Positions 10,985 through 18,473 of a stretch of DNA of 64,000 nt are shown piece by piece. Under the pieces are notes generated by a model. That model had not been told where the DNA came from. It made no database searches and worked only from the letters and a program-made list of their open reading frames with translations. Source of the DNA: Rossellomorea sp. SC111 (lineage in GTDB: Bacteria > Bacillota > Bacilli > Bacillales > Bacillaceae_B); assembly GCF_024733565.1 (NCBI RefSeq), contig NZ_JANIOC010000014.1:1-64000 (forward strand). Reading direction: 5' to 3'. The position numbers and the translations under genes were made by a program. How positions within the stretch are numbered: the stretch's first letter is position 1; the number at the start of each line of letters is the position of its first letter.

Positions 10985-11542
10985 TTATTTTGATCCAACT
11001 TGTCCCGGAATGGTGCTTGTACGGTTCGTTGGATGAATGGACTGATCTTCAGATGTGGAAGTAGAACTTGTCGCAGACTGTGACGAAGTGGAATCTCCAG
11101 TCACTTCTTCTCCCGCTTCTTTCACTTTACTGCCGATGTCCTTTAATTCTTCTGCCGCTTCTTTCGTCGAGGCAATCATTTCAGTTGAATCATCTTTGAT
11201 TTGATTGACTTGATCCACCACATCGTCATTCACCTTTTCGTACAGGCTCTGCGCATCGTTGATGGCTTCTTTCAACACATTGGATGCTGTTTTCAATCGG
11301 TCCTGCCAGTCATTCACCAATCCCGAAGGATTTTCTCTCACCTTTGCAACCATCCCCATTGTAGAGTCCTTCATGTCAGATGTTCTTGATGTCACATTTT
11401 TCCTTGTTGTTTTATCCAGCATGGCAAGGGCTCCACCTACAACGGCTCCCATCACCATTCCTTTTACTAACTTGCCGCTCCTCTTTCCGTTCACTTTCAC
11501 ATTATTTCTTGTTCCAGTTTCATAAGGTACAGGCTGTGTCAT
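10985..11542 (-). CDS. YtxH-like glycine-zipper stress protein
   Basis: The 185-aa protein has a short polar N-terminus and one glycine-rich hydrophobic segment (GMVMGAVVGGALAMLD) as in YtxH-family proteins. A long amphipathic, Lys/Glu-rich region and a Ser/Thr-rich tail follow. ATG at 11542 is chosen over an upstream in-frame start because GGAGG at 11551-11555 sits 8 nt before it. No enzyme motif is visible. By analogy to YtxH a role in general stress or the envelope is plausible but not shown. Confidence 0.7.
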   Translation of the reverse strand: MTQPVPYETGTRNNVKVNGKRSGKLVKGMVMGAVVGGALAMLDKTTRKNVTSRTSDMKDSTMGMVAKVRENPSGLVNDWQDRLKTASNVLKEAINDAQSLYEKVNDDVVDQVNQIKDDSTEMIASTKEAAEELKDIGSKVKEAGEEVTGDSTSSQSATSSTSTSEDQSIHPTNRTSTIPGQVGSK

Positions 11543-11677
11543 AAATCGTTCCTCCATTTATCTATTTTTTATTCTTATAAGTTAACTTCCCTGTAAGAGG
11601 ATAAATAAACGTAAAGGAGGTATTTACCAAATATTTTCAAAAGCAAGGTGGCTTTTGTTACGTTTTAAGAAGCGAGG

Positions 11678-11808
11678 AGTGGTTGATTTCCGCTGCAGGT
11701 GCTCGCTTTCCGCGGGGCTGGCGGTGAGCCTCCTCGGCTGTGCCTGCGGGGTCTCACCAGTCCAGCGTTTCCCGCAGGAGTCGAGCACCTTCCGCTCCAA
11801 TCAACTGA
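11678..11808. repeat. GTTGATTTCC-family intergenic repeat, copy B
   Basis: The element has imperfect terminal inverted repeats (GGTTGATTTCCGC... and ...CCGCTCCAATCAACT). The GC-rich core includes CTTTCCGCGGGGC, GAGCCTCCTCGG, GGGGTCTCACC and CCCGCAGGAGTCGAGC. Reading frames over it are artefacts. It lies between two minus-strand genes. Confidence 0.85.
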
Positions 11809-11968
11809 TTAAGCATGTGTTTAACTATATTAAGCAAATGCTAAATTTCCTTTAAATAGTTGCAATGGTCGAGGGTAATTAATAAATCCTTTTTCCCTCT
11901 TGATTCAGACCACCCTATGGAAGAATAGATGAATAAAATAGGCTGGAACAAAGTGTTTTTGACAAAAG

Positions 11969-12026
11969 AAAATCCGAACGATCATTCGAAGTCTTTATTG
12001 AAAATCGAATTCGTTCGGATTTTTTG
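11969..12026 (+). terminator. Strong hairpin with T-run, orphan terminator-like element
   Basis: AAATCCGAACGA pairs with TCGTTCGGATTTT, followed by a T run on the plus strand. No plus-strand gene precedes it; the left flank reads AATAGGCTGGAACAAAG. It may be a dispersed terminator-like repeat or the remains of a lost gene. Confidence 0.5.
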
Positions 12027-12066
12027 TTTTGTAAACGCAAATAAAAGGTGTTTAAGCGGTTCTAGC

Positions 12067-12198
12067 TGTTGATTGGAGTGCAAGACGAAGACTCCTACGG
12101 GAAAAGCGGAATAGGTGAGACCCCGGAGGAGCGAAAGCTGTGAGGAGGCTCGCCTTCCGCCCGAGGAAAGCGAAGTCTTGCACGGAAATCAACAGCGG
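12067..12198. repeat. GTTGATTGG repeat variant with different arms, copy C
   Basis: The ends CTGTTGATTGGAGTGCAAGAC and GTCTTGCACGGAAATCAACAG are inverted repeats. The core keeps GGTGAGACCCC, GAGGAGGCTCG and GACTCCTACGGG, but the arm carries GCAAGAC instead of AGGTGCTCG. It lies about 260 bp from copy B in the same gap. Confidence 0.8.
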
Positions 12199-12262
12199 TA
12201 TAGCAAGAGATCCTAACCAAAATTAGAGTTCATGAATTTAGTTATGTCCCTGCCTCTTTCCC

Positions 12263-12577
12263 TTATAGCTTATCCAGTTCGCTTTCGGTGATTTTCCAGT
12301 GTGAGGCGGTCCAGCCCGGTTTTCCTTCTATGAAGAGGAAGGCCTGGGGTGATTCGTGGCGGATACCGTATTTTTCGGCGATATGCTGTGACAGTTCCCT
12401 GGATTCCTGGACGGCTAGATAGTAGCCATCTTCCCCTTCATGCTTGTTCAAAAATGACTGGTATTCGGTAAAGGCATTCGAGCTTACAGGGCAAGTGAGA
12501 CTGTGTTTCATAAAGAAGAAACGCGGGTTTGTCTCGGAAAGTTTTTCAAACTCCTGAACGGTATCGATCTTTTTCAT
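12263..12577 (-). CDS. brxC: Monothiol bacilliredoxin BrxC (YtxJ)
   Basis: BrxC (YtxJ) is a thioredoxin-fold protein of the bacillithiol system. The single active-site cysteine appears in HSLTCPVSSNA near residue 29. The length of 104 aa is close to B. subtilis YtxJ. It probably acts in the cytosol, removing bacillithiol from mixed disulfides (known for the family). In B. subtilis the gene follows ytxH; here a terminator at 12643-12676 and 115 bp separate them, so it may be transcribed by itself. Confidence 0.9.
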   Translation of the reverse strand: MKKIDTVQEFEKLSETNPRFFFMKHSLTCPVSSNAFTEYQSFLNKHEGEDGYYLAVQESRELSQHIAEKYGIRHESPQAFLFIEGKPGWTASHWKITESELDKL

Positions 12578-12642
12578 ATTTCCATACTTCCTTTCATACT
12601 AGTAATAGTTCCTTAGCGATTTATAGACCCTTTCATTTCAAC

Positions 12643-12676
12643 AAAAAAACGGTGAAGTCATCATATCACTTCACCG
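12643..12676 (-). terminator. ytxGH terminator
   Basis: CGGTGAAGT pairs with ACTTCACCG, followed on the minus strand by seven Ts. It lies 17 bp after the ytxH stop. Confidence 0.85.
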
Positions 12677-12692
12677 CCCTTTGAATCAATGA

Positions 12693-13175
12693 TTATTGAT
12701 TGTATGTTTTTTCAGTTTCGTCAAAAGCTTTTTTCGTTTCTTCAAGCTTCTGATTCACATCTTCTGTTTCATCCACAGGTGTCGTTCCCGCTACTGAAAC
12801 TGCTGGAACCTCTTCATTTGTTTCTTCCAATTCGTTGTTATTAGAGCGGTATGTTTTCAGCTTCCCAACCACATTGTTGGACTGCTCTTGTACGGATTTT
12901 GTTAGGGCAGAAGATTTTTCTTTTGCCACTGCTGCAAGCTCATTGCTCTTCTCTACAGCTGTGTCTTTCCACTGGCCTGTCTTTTCCTTAAGGACGACCG
13001 TTTTCTCATTGATATCATGACGAAGGTCTTTACCGGATTTCGGGGCCATTAGAAGGGCTGCTGCAGCTCCCACGATTCCCCCGATCAGTGTCCCGATCAT
13101 GAAGTCCTTTGAGTTGATGTTATTGTTGTCGTTTGTCTGGTTTTGATTTTGATTTTGATTGTACTGTTGAGTCAT
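12693..13175 (-). CDS. ytxH: General stress protein YtxH
   Basis: The 160-aa protein has an Asn/Gln-rich N-terminus, the classical YtxH glycine-zipper segment KDFMIGTLIGGIVGAAAALLMAPKSGKDLR (about 24-53, quoted in part: MIGTLIGGIVGAAAALLMAP) and a long coiled, charged tail. Members are membrane-associated general stress proteins of unknown mechanism. It follows ytxG by about 16 bp and shares its promoters, then a terminator. In B. subtilis this operon answers to SigB and SigH. Confidence 0.9.
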   Translation of the reverse strand: MTQQYNQNQNQNQTNDNNNINSKDFMIGTLIGGIVGAAAALLMAPKSGKDLRHDINEKTVVLKEKTGQWKDTAVEKSNELAAVAKEKSSALTKSVQEQSNNVVGKLKTYRSNNNELEETNEEVPAVSVAGTTPVDETEDVNQKLEETKKAFDETEKTYNQ

Positions 13176-13191
13176 GTAATAATTCCCCTCT

Positions 13192-13713
13192 CTAATTGTT
13201 ATAAGATCTTGCTCTTTTAACTACCTTTTCCCGAGTACGAACTTCCTTTGATGTTTGGTTTGGGACAGCAACATCAGCCACATCATGTTGTGTTGGCTGT
13301 TTTTCCTGTTTTTGTTTCCATTTGTCCTTTAACTCAATAAATGCATTTCCCCATTGAACCACCTGTGAAATCTTTCCTTGATTGCGCTCCAGTTCAGTTG
13401 AAATGGAAGTACTTACCTTCTTCACCGAGTTATTAAGGTTCTGGATGGAATGCCCTACATCTCTTACCGCATAAACAACTGTGTTCAGATCCTCAGACTT
13501 CTTCTGGATATCCTCAGCCAATAAATTTGTTTTATGTAGTAATTCTGTAGATTCTTTTGTTACTCCTTGAAGCTGGCTCTCAAGTCCGGTCATTGTCGTT
13601 GAAACACTATCTAATGTAGAGCCGAGGGACTTCAAAGTTTTCATTAAACTCATTACCAAAATGAAAAATGCAACTGCTATGACAGCTACGCTTAGATAAA
13701 GAATGATTTCCAT
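13192..13713 (-). CDS. ytxG: DUF948 general stress protein YtxG
   Basis: The 173-aa protein starts with one membrane helix ([20 protein letters not shown]) followed by a long coiled-coil DUF948 region, probably with its bulk in the cytosol, and a basic C-terminus. ATG at 13713 is chosen because GGAGGT (13721-13726) precedes it by 7 nt; an upstream ATG-led extension to 13749 has no such site. It is the first gene of ytxGH and lies behind candidate SigB and SigH promoters. Confidence 0.9.
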   Translation of the reverse strand: MEIILYLSVAVIAVAFFILVMSLMKTLKSLGSTLDSVSTTMTGLESQLQGVTKESTELLHKTNLLAEDIQKKSEDLNTVVYAVRDVGHSIQNLNNSVKKVSTSISTELERNQGKISQVVQWGNAFIELKDKWKQKQEKQPTQHDVADVAVPNQTSKEVRTREKVVKRARSYNN

Positions 13714-13741
13714 ATGCCACACCTCCATGTATAGGAACTCT

Positions 13742-13766
13742 TTACCCATATGATGAACAAATAAAC
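13742..13766 (-). promoter_or_regulatory. Candidate SigB promoter of ytxGH
   Basis: On the minus strand GTTTAT, 13 nt, GGGTAA matches the SigB consensus GTTTAA-N13-15-GGGTAT at 10 of 12 positions. It sits about 30-50 bp before the ytxG start. Confidence 0.6.
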
Positions 13767-13778
13767 ATTATACTAGTA

Positions 13779-13806
13779 TTTCTTCCTCCCCAAACCTTTT
13801 TCCTGC
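13779..13806 (-). promoter_or_regulatory. Candidate SigH promoter of ytxGH
   Basis: On the minus strand GCAGGAAAA, 12 nt, GAAGAAA matches the SigH pattern RNAGGAWWW-N11-12-RNNGAAT except for the last base. It lies just upstream of the candidate SigB site. Confidence 0.5.
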
Positions 13807-13914
13807 ATGAAAAAATAATATTTTTTTCATGTTTAGTATTTCATATTTTGGACAAGTCATGCCAACGCATTTTAGGGTACAATAAAAAAGACTACATATA
13901 AGGGGGAAAATATA

Positions 13915-15030
13915 ATGAAAGATCCACGCATTGAAAAACTGGCGAAAAATTTAATTCAATATTCAGTCCAATTACAGGCTGGAGAGAAAGTACTGATTGA
14001 AAACTTCGGATTACAGCGTGAACTGGTGACGGCTCTCGTGAAAGAAGCGTATGCAGCAGGAGGACATCCTTTCGTATCCATTAAAGATCACGCAGTCGAC
14101 CGCGCCTTATTAATGGGGGCCCAGGAAGAGCAGTATGATATGATCGCAGGCTTCGAAGCAAGTGTCATGGAGCAGATGGATGCCTATATCGGTTTACGTG
14201 CAGGTGATAACATCAGCGAGCAGTCTGATGTGCCGGACGAAAAGATGAAGATCCATGGAAATACAATCGGGAAGAAAGTACATAGAGAAATCCGCGTTCC
14301 TAAGAAGAAGTGGGTCGTTCTCCGCTATCCGACTGCGTCCATGGCACAGCTCGCCAACATGAGCACAGAAGGCTTTGAAGACTTCTACTTCGATGTCTGC
14401 AACCTGGACTACAGCAAAATGGACAAAGCGATGGATAACCTCGTCGAACTCATGAACAACACAGATAAAGTCCGCCTTGTCGGTGAAGGGACGGACCTCA
14501 CTTTCTCCATTAAGGACATCCCTGCAGTGAAGTGTGCGGGCCGCCTGAACATTCCTGATGGTGAGGTGTACAGTGCACCTGTTAAGGATTCGGTGAACGG
14601 CGTGATCTCCTATAATACGCCATCTCCATATAACGGATTTACGTTCGAAAACGTCAAATTGACATTCAAAGAAGGAAAGATTGTCGAAGCCACTGCAAAC
14701 GATACAGACCGGATCAACAAGATCTTTGATACGGATGAAGGGGCGAGATATGTAGGGGAATTCGCCATCGGAGTGAATCCGTTCATCCAGCATCCGATGC
14801 AGGACATCCTCTTTGACGAGAAGATCGACGGCAGCTTCCACTTCACACCGGGTGAATGCTACGAAGAGGCATATAACGGGAACCACTCGAACATCCACTG
14901 GGATATGGTGATGATCCAGCGTCCTGAGTATGGTGGCGGCGAAATCTATTTCGATGATGTATTGATTCGAAAAGATGGAAGGTTTGTCATCGAAGAGCTT
15001 GAAGTGTTGAATCCGGAGAATTTGAAGTAA
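13915..15030 (+). CDS. M29-family metallo-aminopeptidase (aminopeptidase T/AmpS-like)
   Basis: The 371-aa cytosolic protein belongs to the thermophilic aminopeptidase (M29) family, which uses two metal ions to remove N-terminal residues. Conserved pieces include LVGEGTDLTFSI, IPDGEVYSAP, GEFAIGVNP and the C-terminal metal region HSNIHWDMVMI. The N-terminal DPRIEKLAKNLIQYSVQLQAGEKV is typical. AAGGGGG precedes the ATG. The gene stands alone between the divergent ytxG promoter and its own terminator, convergent with murC. Confidence 0.9.
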   Translation: MKDPRIEKLAKNLIQYSVQLQAGEKVLIENFGLQRELVTALVKEAYAAGGHPFVSIKDHAVDRALLMGAQEEQYDMIAGFEASVMEQMDAYIGLRAGDNISEQSDVPDEKMKIHGNTIGKKVHREIRVPKKKWVVLRYPTASMAQLANMSTEGFEDFYFDVCNLDYSKMDKAMDNLVELMNNTDKVRLVGEGTDLTFSIKDIPAVKCAGRLNIPDGEVYSAPVKDSVNGVISYNTPSPYNGFTFENVKLTFKEGKIVEATANDTDRINKIFDTDEGARYVGEFAIGVNPFIQHPMQDILFDEKIDGSFHFTPGECYEEAYNGNHSNIHWDMVMIQRPEYGGGEIYFDDVLIRKDGRFVIEELEVLNPENLK

Positions 15031-15040
15031 GAGTATTGAA

Positions 15041-15072
15041 GCCATCGTCAGGGTTATGACGGTGGTTTTTTT
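15041..15072 (+). terminator. Aminopeptidase gene terminator
   Basis: GCCATCGTCA pairs with TGACGGTGG, followed by eight Ts. Confidence 0.85.
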
Positions 15073-15078
15073 TCACAT

Positions 15079-15107
15079 AAAAAAAACCGGCTCACGTAAG
15101 AACCGGC
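15079..15107 (-). terminator. murC terminator
   Basis: On the minus strand CCGGTTC pairs with GAGCCGG (one G-U), followed by a T8 run. Confidence 0.75.
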
Positions 15108-15115
15108 AACATCTA

Positions 15116-16435
15116 TTAATTATCTTCTTTCAATTGTTCCTCAAGTTTGTGCTCATATGCTTGTTGGAACTTTTGTACGTCCCCCGCTCCCATGAAAATC
15201 AGTACGGCGTTTTCATGTTTGAGTAAAGCGGTCGTATCTTGTTCGTCTATGATTTCGCATCCTTCGATTTTACTTTCAAGATCGTGGATGGAAAGTTTCC
15301 CGTGGTTTTCCCTTGCGGAACCGAAGATTTCACATAAATACACTTTGTCCGCAAGACTTAGCGTTTCGGCAAACTCTGTCAGGAAGGTCTGCGTCCGTGT
15401 AAATGTGTGAGGCTGGAAGACAGCGATGATCTCTTTTTCTGGATATTTCTGTCTTGCCGAATCAACGGTTGCCCTGATTTCAGTCGGATGATGAGCGTAG
15501 TCATCAATCAGGATCTGTGACCCCACTTCTTTTTCAGAGAAACGGCGCTTGACCCCTTTAAATGTGCTCAGTCGTTCTTGAACGATGGTTGTATCAAGCT
15601 CTTCGTAGTGACAAATGGCAATGACGGATAAAGCGTTCATGATGTTATGGTCACCGAATGTCGGGATTTTGAATGCAGCATAAAATTCATTGCGAACAAA
15701 CACATCAAATGACGTACCCGTTCTGTCCCGTGATACGTTTCTCGCCTGGAAGTCGTTTTCCTCGGCAAATCCGTAGAATACCACCGGCACCTGTGCCTGG
15801 ATCTTTTGTAACTGCTCGTCATCCCCGCATGCGATGATTCCTTTTTTCACCTGCATGGCCATCTCCTGGAACGCAGAGAACACGTCATCGACATTGGCGA
15901 AGTAGTCGGGATGATCGAAATCAATGTTCGTCATGATGGCATAGTCAGGGAAGTAAGACAGGAAGTGTCTTCTGTACTCACATGCTTCGAATACAAAGTA
16001 ATTCGCATCCACTTCGCCTTTACCGGTTCCATCCCCGATCAGGAAGGAAGTCGGCTTCGCGCCACTGATGACATGCGCCAATAAACCGGTTGTCGATGTT
16101 TTTCCGTGCGCTCCCGTTACGGCAACACTTGTGAATTCCTGCATGAAGTCACCAAGAAATTTATGATATCTCGTGACAGGCAGTCCTAGTTCCACAGCCG
16201 CTTGTATTTCTTCATGTGTGTCAGGGAAGGCGTTCCCTGCGATCACATGCATATCCCCTCCAATGTTTTCTTTTTGGAAAGGTAGTATTTTTATATTTGA
16301 TTCATCCAGAGCCTTCTGAGTAAAGAAATACTTATCTACGTCAGATCCTTGGACCTCGTAGTCCATATCGTGGAGTATCTGGGCTAATGCACTCATGCCC
16401 GACCCCTTTATTCCTACGAAATGATATATCGTCAT
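15116..16435 (-). CDS. murC: UDP-N-acetylmuramate--L-alanine ligase MurC
   Basis: MurC adds the first amino acid, L-alanine, to UDP-MurNAc in the cytosolic stage of peptidoglycan synthesis, using ATP. The 439-aa protein shows the N-terminal nucleotide-sugar motif [11 protein letters not shown], the ATP loop [14 protein letters not shown] near residue 105, and Mur-ligase C-terminal motifs ([20 protein letters not shown]). The start lies in [13 protein letters not shown]. It is close in length to the B. subtilis enzyme and has the same neighbourhood (ytxG upstream in order, sftA downstream in order), but two extra genes intervene. Confidence 0.97.
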   Translation of the reverse strand: MTIYHFVGIKGSGMSALAQILHDMDYEVQGSDVDKYFFTQKALDESNIKILPFQKENIGGDMHVIAGNAFPDTHEEIQAAVELGLPVTRYHKFLGDFMQEFTSVAVTGAHGKTSTTGLLAHVISGAKPTSFLIGDGTGKGEVDANYFVFEACEYRRHFLSYFPDYAIMTNIDFDHPDYFANVDDVFSAFQEMAMQVKKGIIACGDDEQLQKIQAQVPVVFYGFAEENDFQARNVSRDRTGTSFDVFVRNEFYAAFKIPTFGDHNIMNALSVIAICHYEELDTTIVQERLSTFKGVKRRFSEKEVGSQILIDDYAHHPTEIRATVDSARQKYPEKEIIAVFQPHTFTRTQTFLTEFAETLSLADKVYLCEIFGSARENHGKLSIHDLESKIEGCEIIDEQDTTALLKHENAVLIFMGAGDVQKFQQAYEHKLEEQLKEDN

Positions 16436-16593
16436 AATAGAACCTCCAACAATCGTCTATCTTAAAGCATTATATGAAATCTATATTTATTTTGCCATCG
16501 GTCTTTAGCTTTCGATATTGAGTATAGAAAAAAGCGTACTTTCTTCAACTTGAAACATTATATCATTTTTTGAAATCCCTGACCATGCAGAAG

Positions 16594-17250
16594 CTATGAA
16601 AGACTTGGGAGAATGAAGTTTGGCGCTTCTTCCTTTAAAAACGTTCTCCATAATACCCCAGTTTTGTGATTCATTTGACTATACTGCGTTTGCAAATTTG
16701 CTATATCGTCCATTGATTTCACGGGAAAAACAGGACCTAAGATCCACTGATGAACGACCAGAGGGACTTTCCTCACGAAATAGACGTGTTCTTCAATCAT
16801 TTCCTTTTCTATCCAATCAGGGTTCATTTTAACAATCACTTCATCTCCCTGAACGATCGTTTGACAGCGTAAGGTCCGTCCCTCTTTTTCTTTCACTAAG
16901 ACGGGTTCCCAGGCAGCCGTCAATACGACGGCACCCAGGAGTTTAGTTGATTCCTGAAGGGGATGTGATTGAAGAAATTGAAAGAATAAGGTCTGCCCTT
17001 TGATGGTCTTATAATCAAATAGAAACCATTCTTGAAACAATTTCTCCACTCCTGCCTCCAACCGGGCCTCATCGTGTTGAAGAAACCGTTTAGAAAAAAG
17101 CATTTTAGCCCTTACTTTTTCTCTTATATTCGTTTCCTTCAAAGCGTACTCATATGCTTTCCTGTAGAGTTCCTCAATATGATCCTCAGCGATCTTCTGC
17201 TTTTTCTGCCTGAACCGCTCAAGATCTAACGTGCTTTGCTGTTCTTGCAT
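16594..17250 (-). CDS. Unknown 218-aa protein coupled to nicotinate phosphoribosyltransferase
   Basis: I do not recognise this protein. It is acidic to neutral, without signal peptide or membrane span. The first 75 residues look helical and highly charged (ERFRQKKQKIAEDHIEELY); a C-terminal part with more beta character contains VPLVVHQWILGPVFPVK. Its ribosome site (AGGTGAG) spans the stop codon of the upstream phosphoribosyltransferase gene, only 8 bp away, so translation is probably coupled. It appears to be an insertion relative to B. subtilis gene order. Confidence 0.7.
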   Translation of the reverse strand: MQEQQSTLDLERFRQKKQKIAEDHIEELYRKAYEYALKETNIREKVRAKMLFSKRFLQHDEARLEAGVEKLFQEWFLFDYKTIKGQTLFFQFLQSHPLQESTKLLGAVVLTAAWEPVLVKEKEGRTLRCQTIVQGDEVIVKMNPDWIEKEMIEEHVYFVRKVPLVVHQWILGPVFPVKSMDDIANLQTQYSQMNHKTGVLWRTFLKEEAPNFILPSLS

Positions 17251-17258
17251 GTTCTCAC

Positions 17259-18365
17259 CTATTCGAATTCTACTTTTTCCAGACGGGGGTTCGGACGAAG
17301 CTTCCTTCCTGCCTTAGCTTCCGGGGAACCATCGATGACGACGTTGTCACCTGTAAATCCAACATGGATCTTCAGAAGACTGCTTCCGACTCCGTACATA
17401 TCGACTGGAACTTGATTTTCCTCAAACTGACGTATGCGTTCTTCATTAAAGCCGCCGGACACGACAATCTTGACGTGACGGTACCCTTCTTCGTCCAAAG
17501 CATCTCTCAATGCATTGATGAGCTGTATATTGACCCCGCGCGGATCAAAGGTTCCAAGCACATGCTGATTACGAAGGAAATATTTATCGATCATCATTCT
17601 TGATGTATCTACCCTTACCCCTTTTAATTCCTGGCCAAACTCTCTTGCGACCTTCAATGAGTCCGTAATGACATCATTATTGTAATCGACCAGGGTAATG
17701 AGCTCGTCTTCAGGAAATGTTTCCTTGTACGCTTTCGTCGCCTCGACGATATCCCCATTGAATAATTGAATGAGGGCATGAGGCATCGTTCCCATCCCTT
17801 TTTTTCCCCACCATTCATTCATGGCATGGGTCGCCTGGGCTGTAGAGCCTCCTATGAAGGCTGCATAACCGTCTCCCGCCTGCTGGGTGAAATGATCATC
17901 ACGGTCCCCCATAAAGATGACGGGCTTCTGTTTACCCGATAGGGATGCCGCTTTCATGACATTGTAAACGCTCGTCGAAACAGACGTCCTTCTCGCAAGG
18001 ATTCCGTCGATGATGCCTTCTAGATATCCAAAGTCCTGATAACGACCCTTGATGGTCAGCACCGTTTCAAACGGAGAGATCTGGTCGCCATCCTTCAGGG
18101 AATGGATCTCAAGATTCTGCGGATTATCAGCGAATGTATGCAGAAGGGCGATGACTTCATCCGTTCCACAAATCACGGCCTGTGTCTTTTGAAAGAATTG
18201 CATGGTGATGACTGCATCCGGTTTATGTTTCTTGGCAATTTCCTTCGTTTTTAAAAAATAGACAGCTGAGAACCAGCCATCCTTGATTCTTTCATCAAAC
18301 TTGAATGTATGATTGGTCAACCTGTTGAGTTTTCCTTGAAGTTTCAATTCGATTTCTTTCATCAC
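17259..18365 (-). CDS. Nicotinate phosphoribosyltransferase (short form)
   Basis: The enzyme makes nicotinate mononucleotide from nicotinate and PRPP for NAD salvage. The 368-aa sequence has family regions such as EGIIDGILARRTSVSTSVYNV, FMGDRDDHFTQQAGDGYAA, and the C-terminal phosphate-site region VVSGGFNEERI plus VDMYGVGSSL. It is shorter than the E. coli PncB type and fits the short archaeal/bacillary clade. An unknown gene follows after 8 bp. It lies between sftA and murC, an unusual site compared with my memory of B. subtilis. Confidence 0.88.
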   Translation of the reverse strand: MMKEIELKLQGKLNRLTNHTFKFDERIKDGWFSAVYFLKTKEIAKKHKPDAVITMQFFQKTQAVICGTDEVIALLHTFADNPQNLEIHSLKDGDQISPFETVLTIKGRYQDFGYLEGIIDGILARRTSVSTSVYNVMKAASLSGKQKPVIFMGDRDDHFTQQAGDGYAAFIGGSTAQATHAMNEWWGKKGMGTMPHALIQLFNGDIVEATKAYKETFPEDELITLVDYNNDVITDSLKVAREFGQELKGVRVDTSRMMIDKYFLRNQHVLGTFDPRGVNIQLINALRDALDEEGYRHVKIVVSGGFNEERIRQFEENQVPVDMYGVGSSLLKIHVGFTGDNVVIDGSPEAKAGRKLRPNPRLEKVEFE

Positions 18366-18391
18366 TAGTGCTCCTTATGGCTCTTCCTACA

Positions 18392-18451
18392 AAAAAAGAA
18401 TAGGTATTCTGTTTACATAGTCCTCATCGGACAGATATAAACAGAATACCA
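18392..18451 (-). terminator. sftA terminator
   Basis: GGTATTCTGTTTA pairs with TAAACAGAATACC around a 22-nt loop, with a T run on the minus strand. Confidence 0.75.
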
Positions 18452-18473
18452 TGTATTAAATATTTGTACTAGT

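Noticed and set aside
11655..11855. Plus-strand 66-aa frame with SLSAGLAVSLLG
   Set aside because: It is translated from repeat copy B. Similar peptides at 38347-38544, 44304-44546 and 21594-21848 come from other copies. None has a ribosome site.
14194..15045. 283-aa antisense frame over the aminopeptidase gene
   Set aside because: It is a shadow of the real gene caused by codon bias; it has no ribosome site, no domain, and is fully antisense to a well-conserved enzyme.
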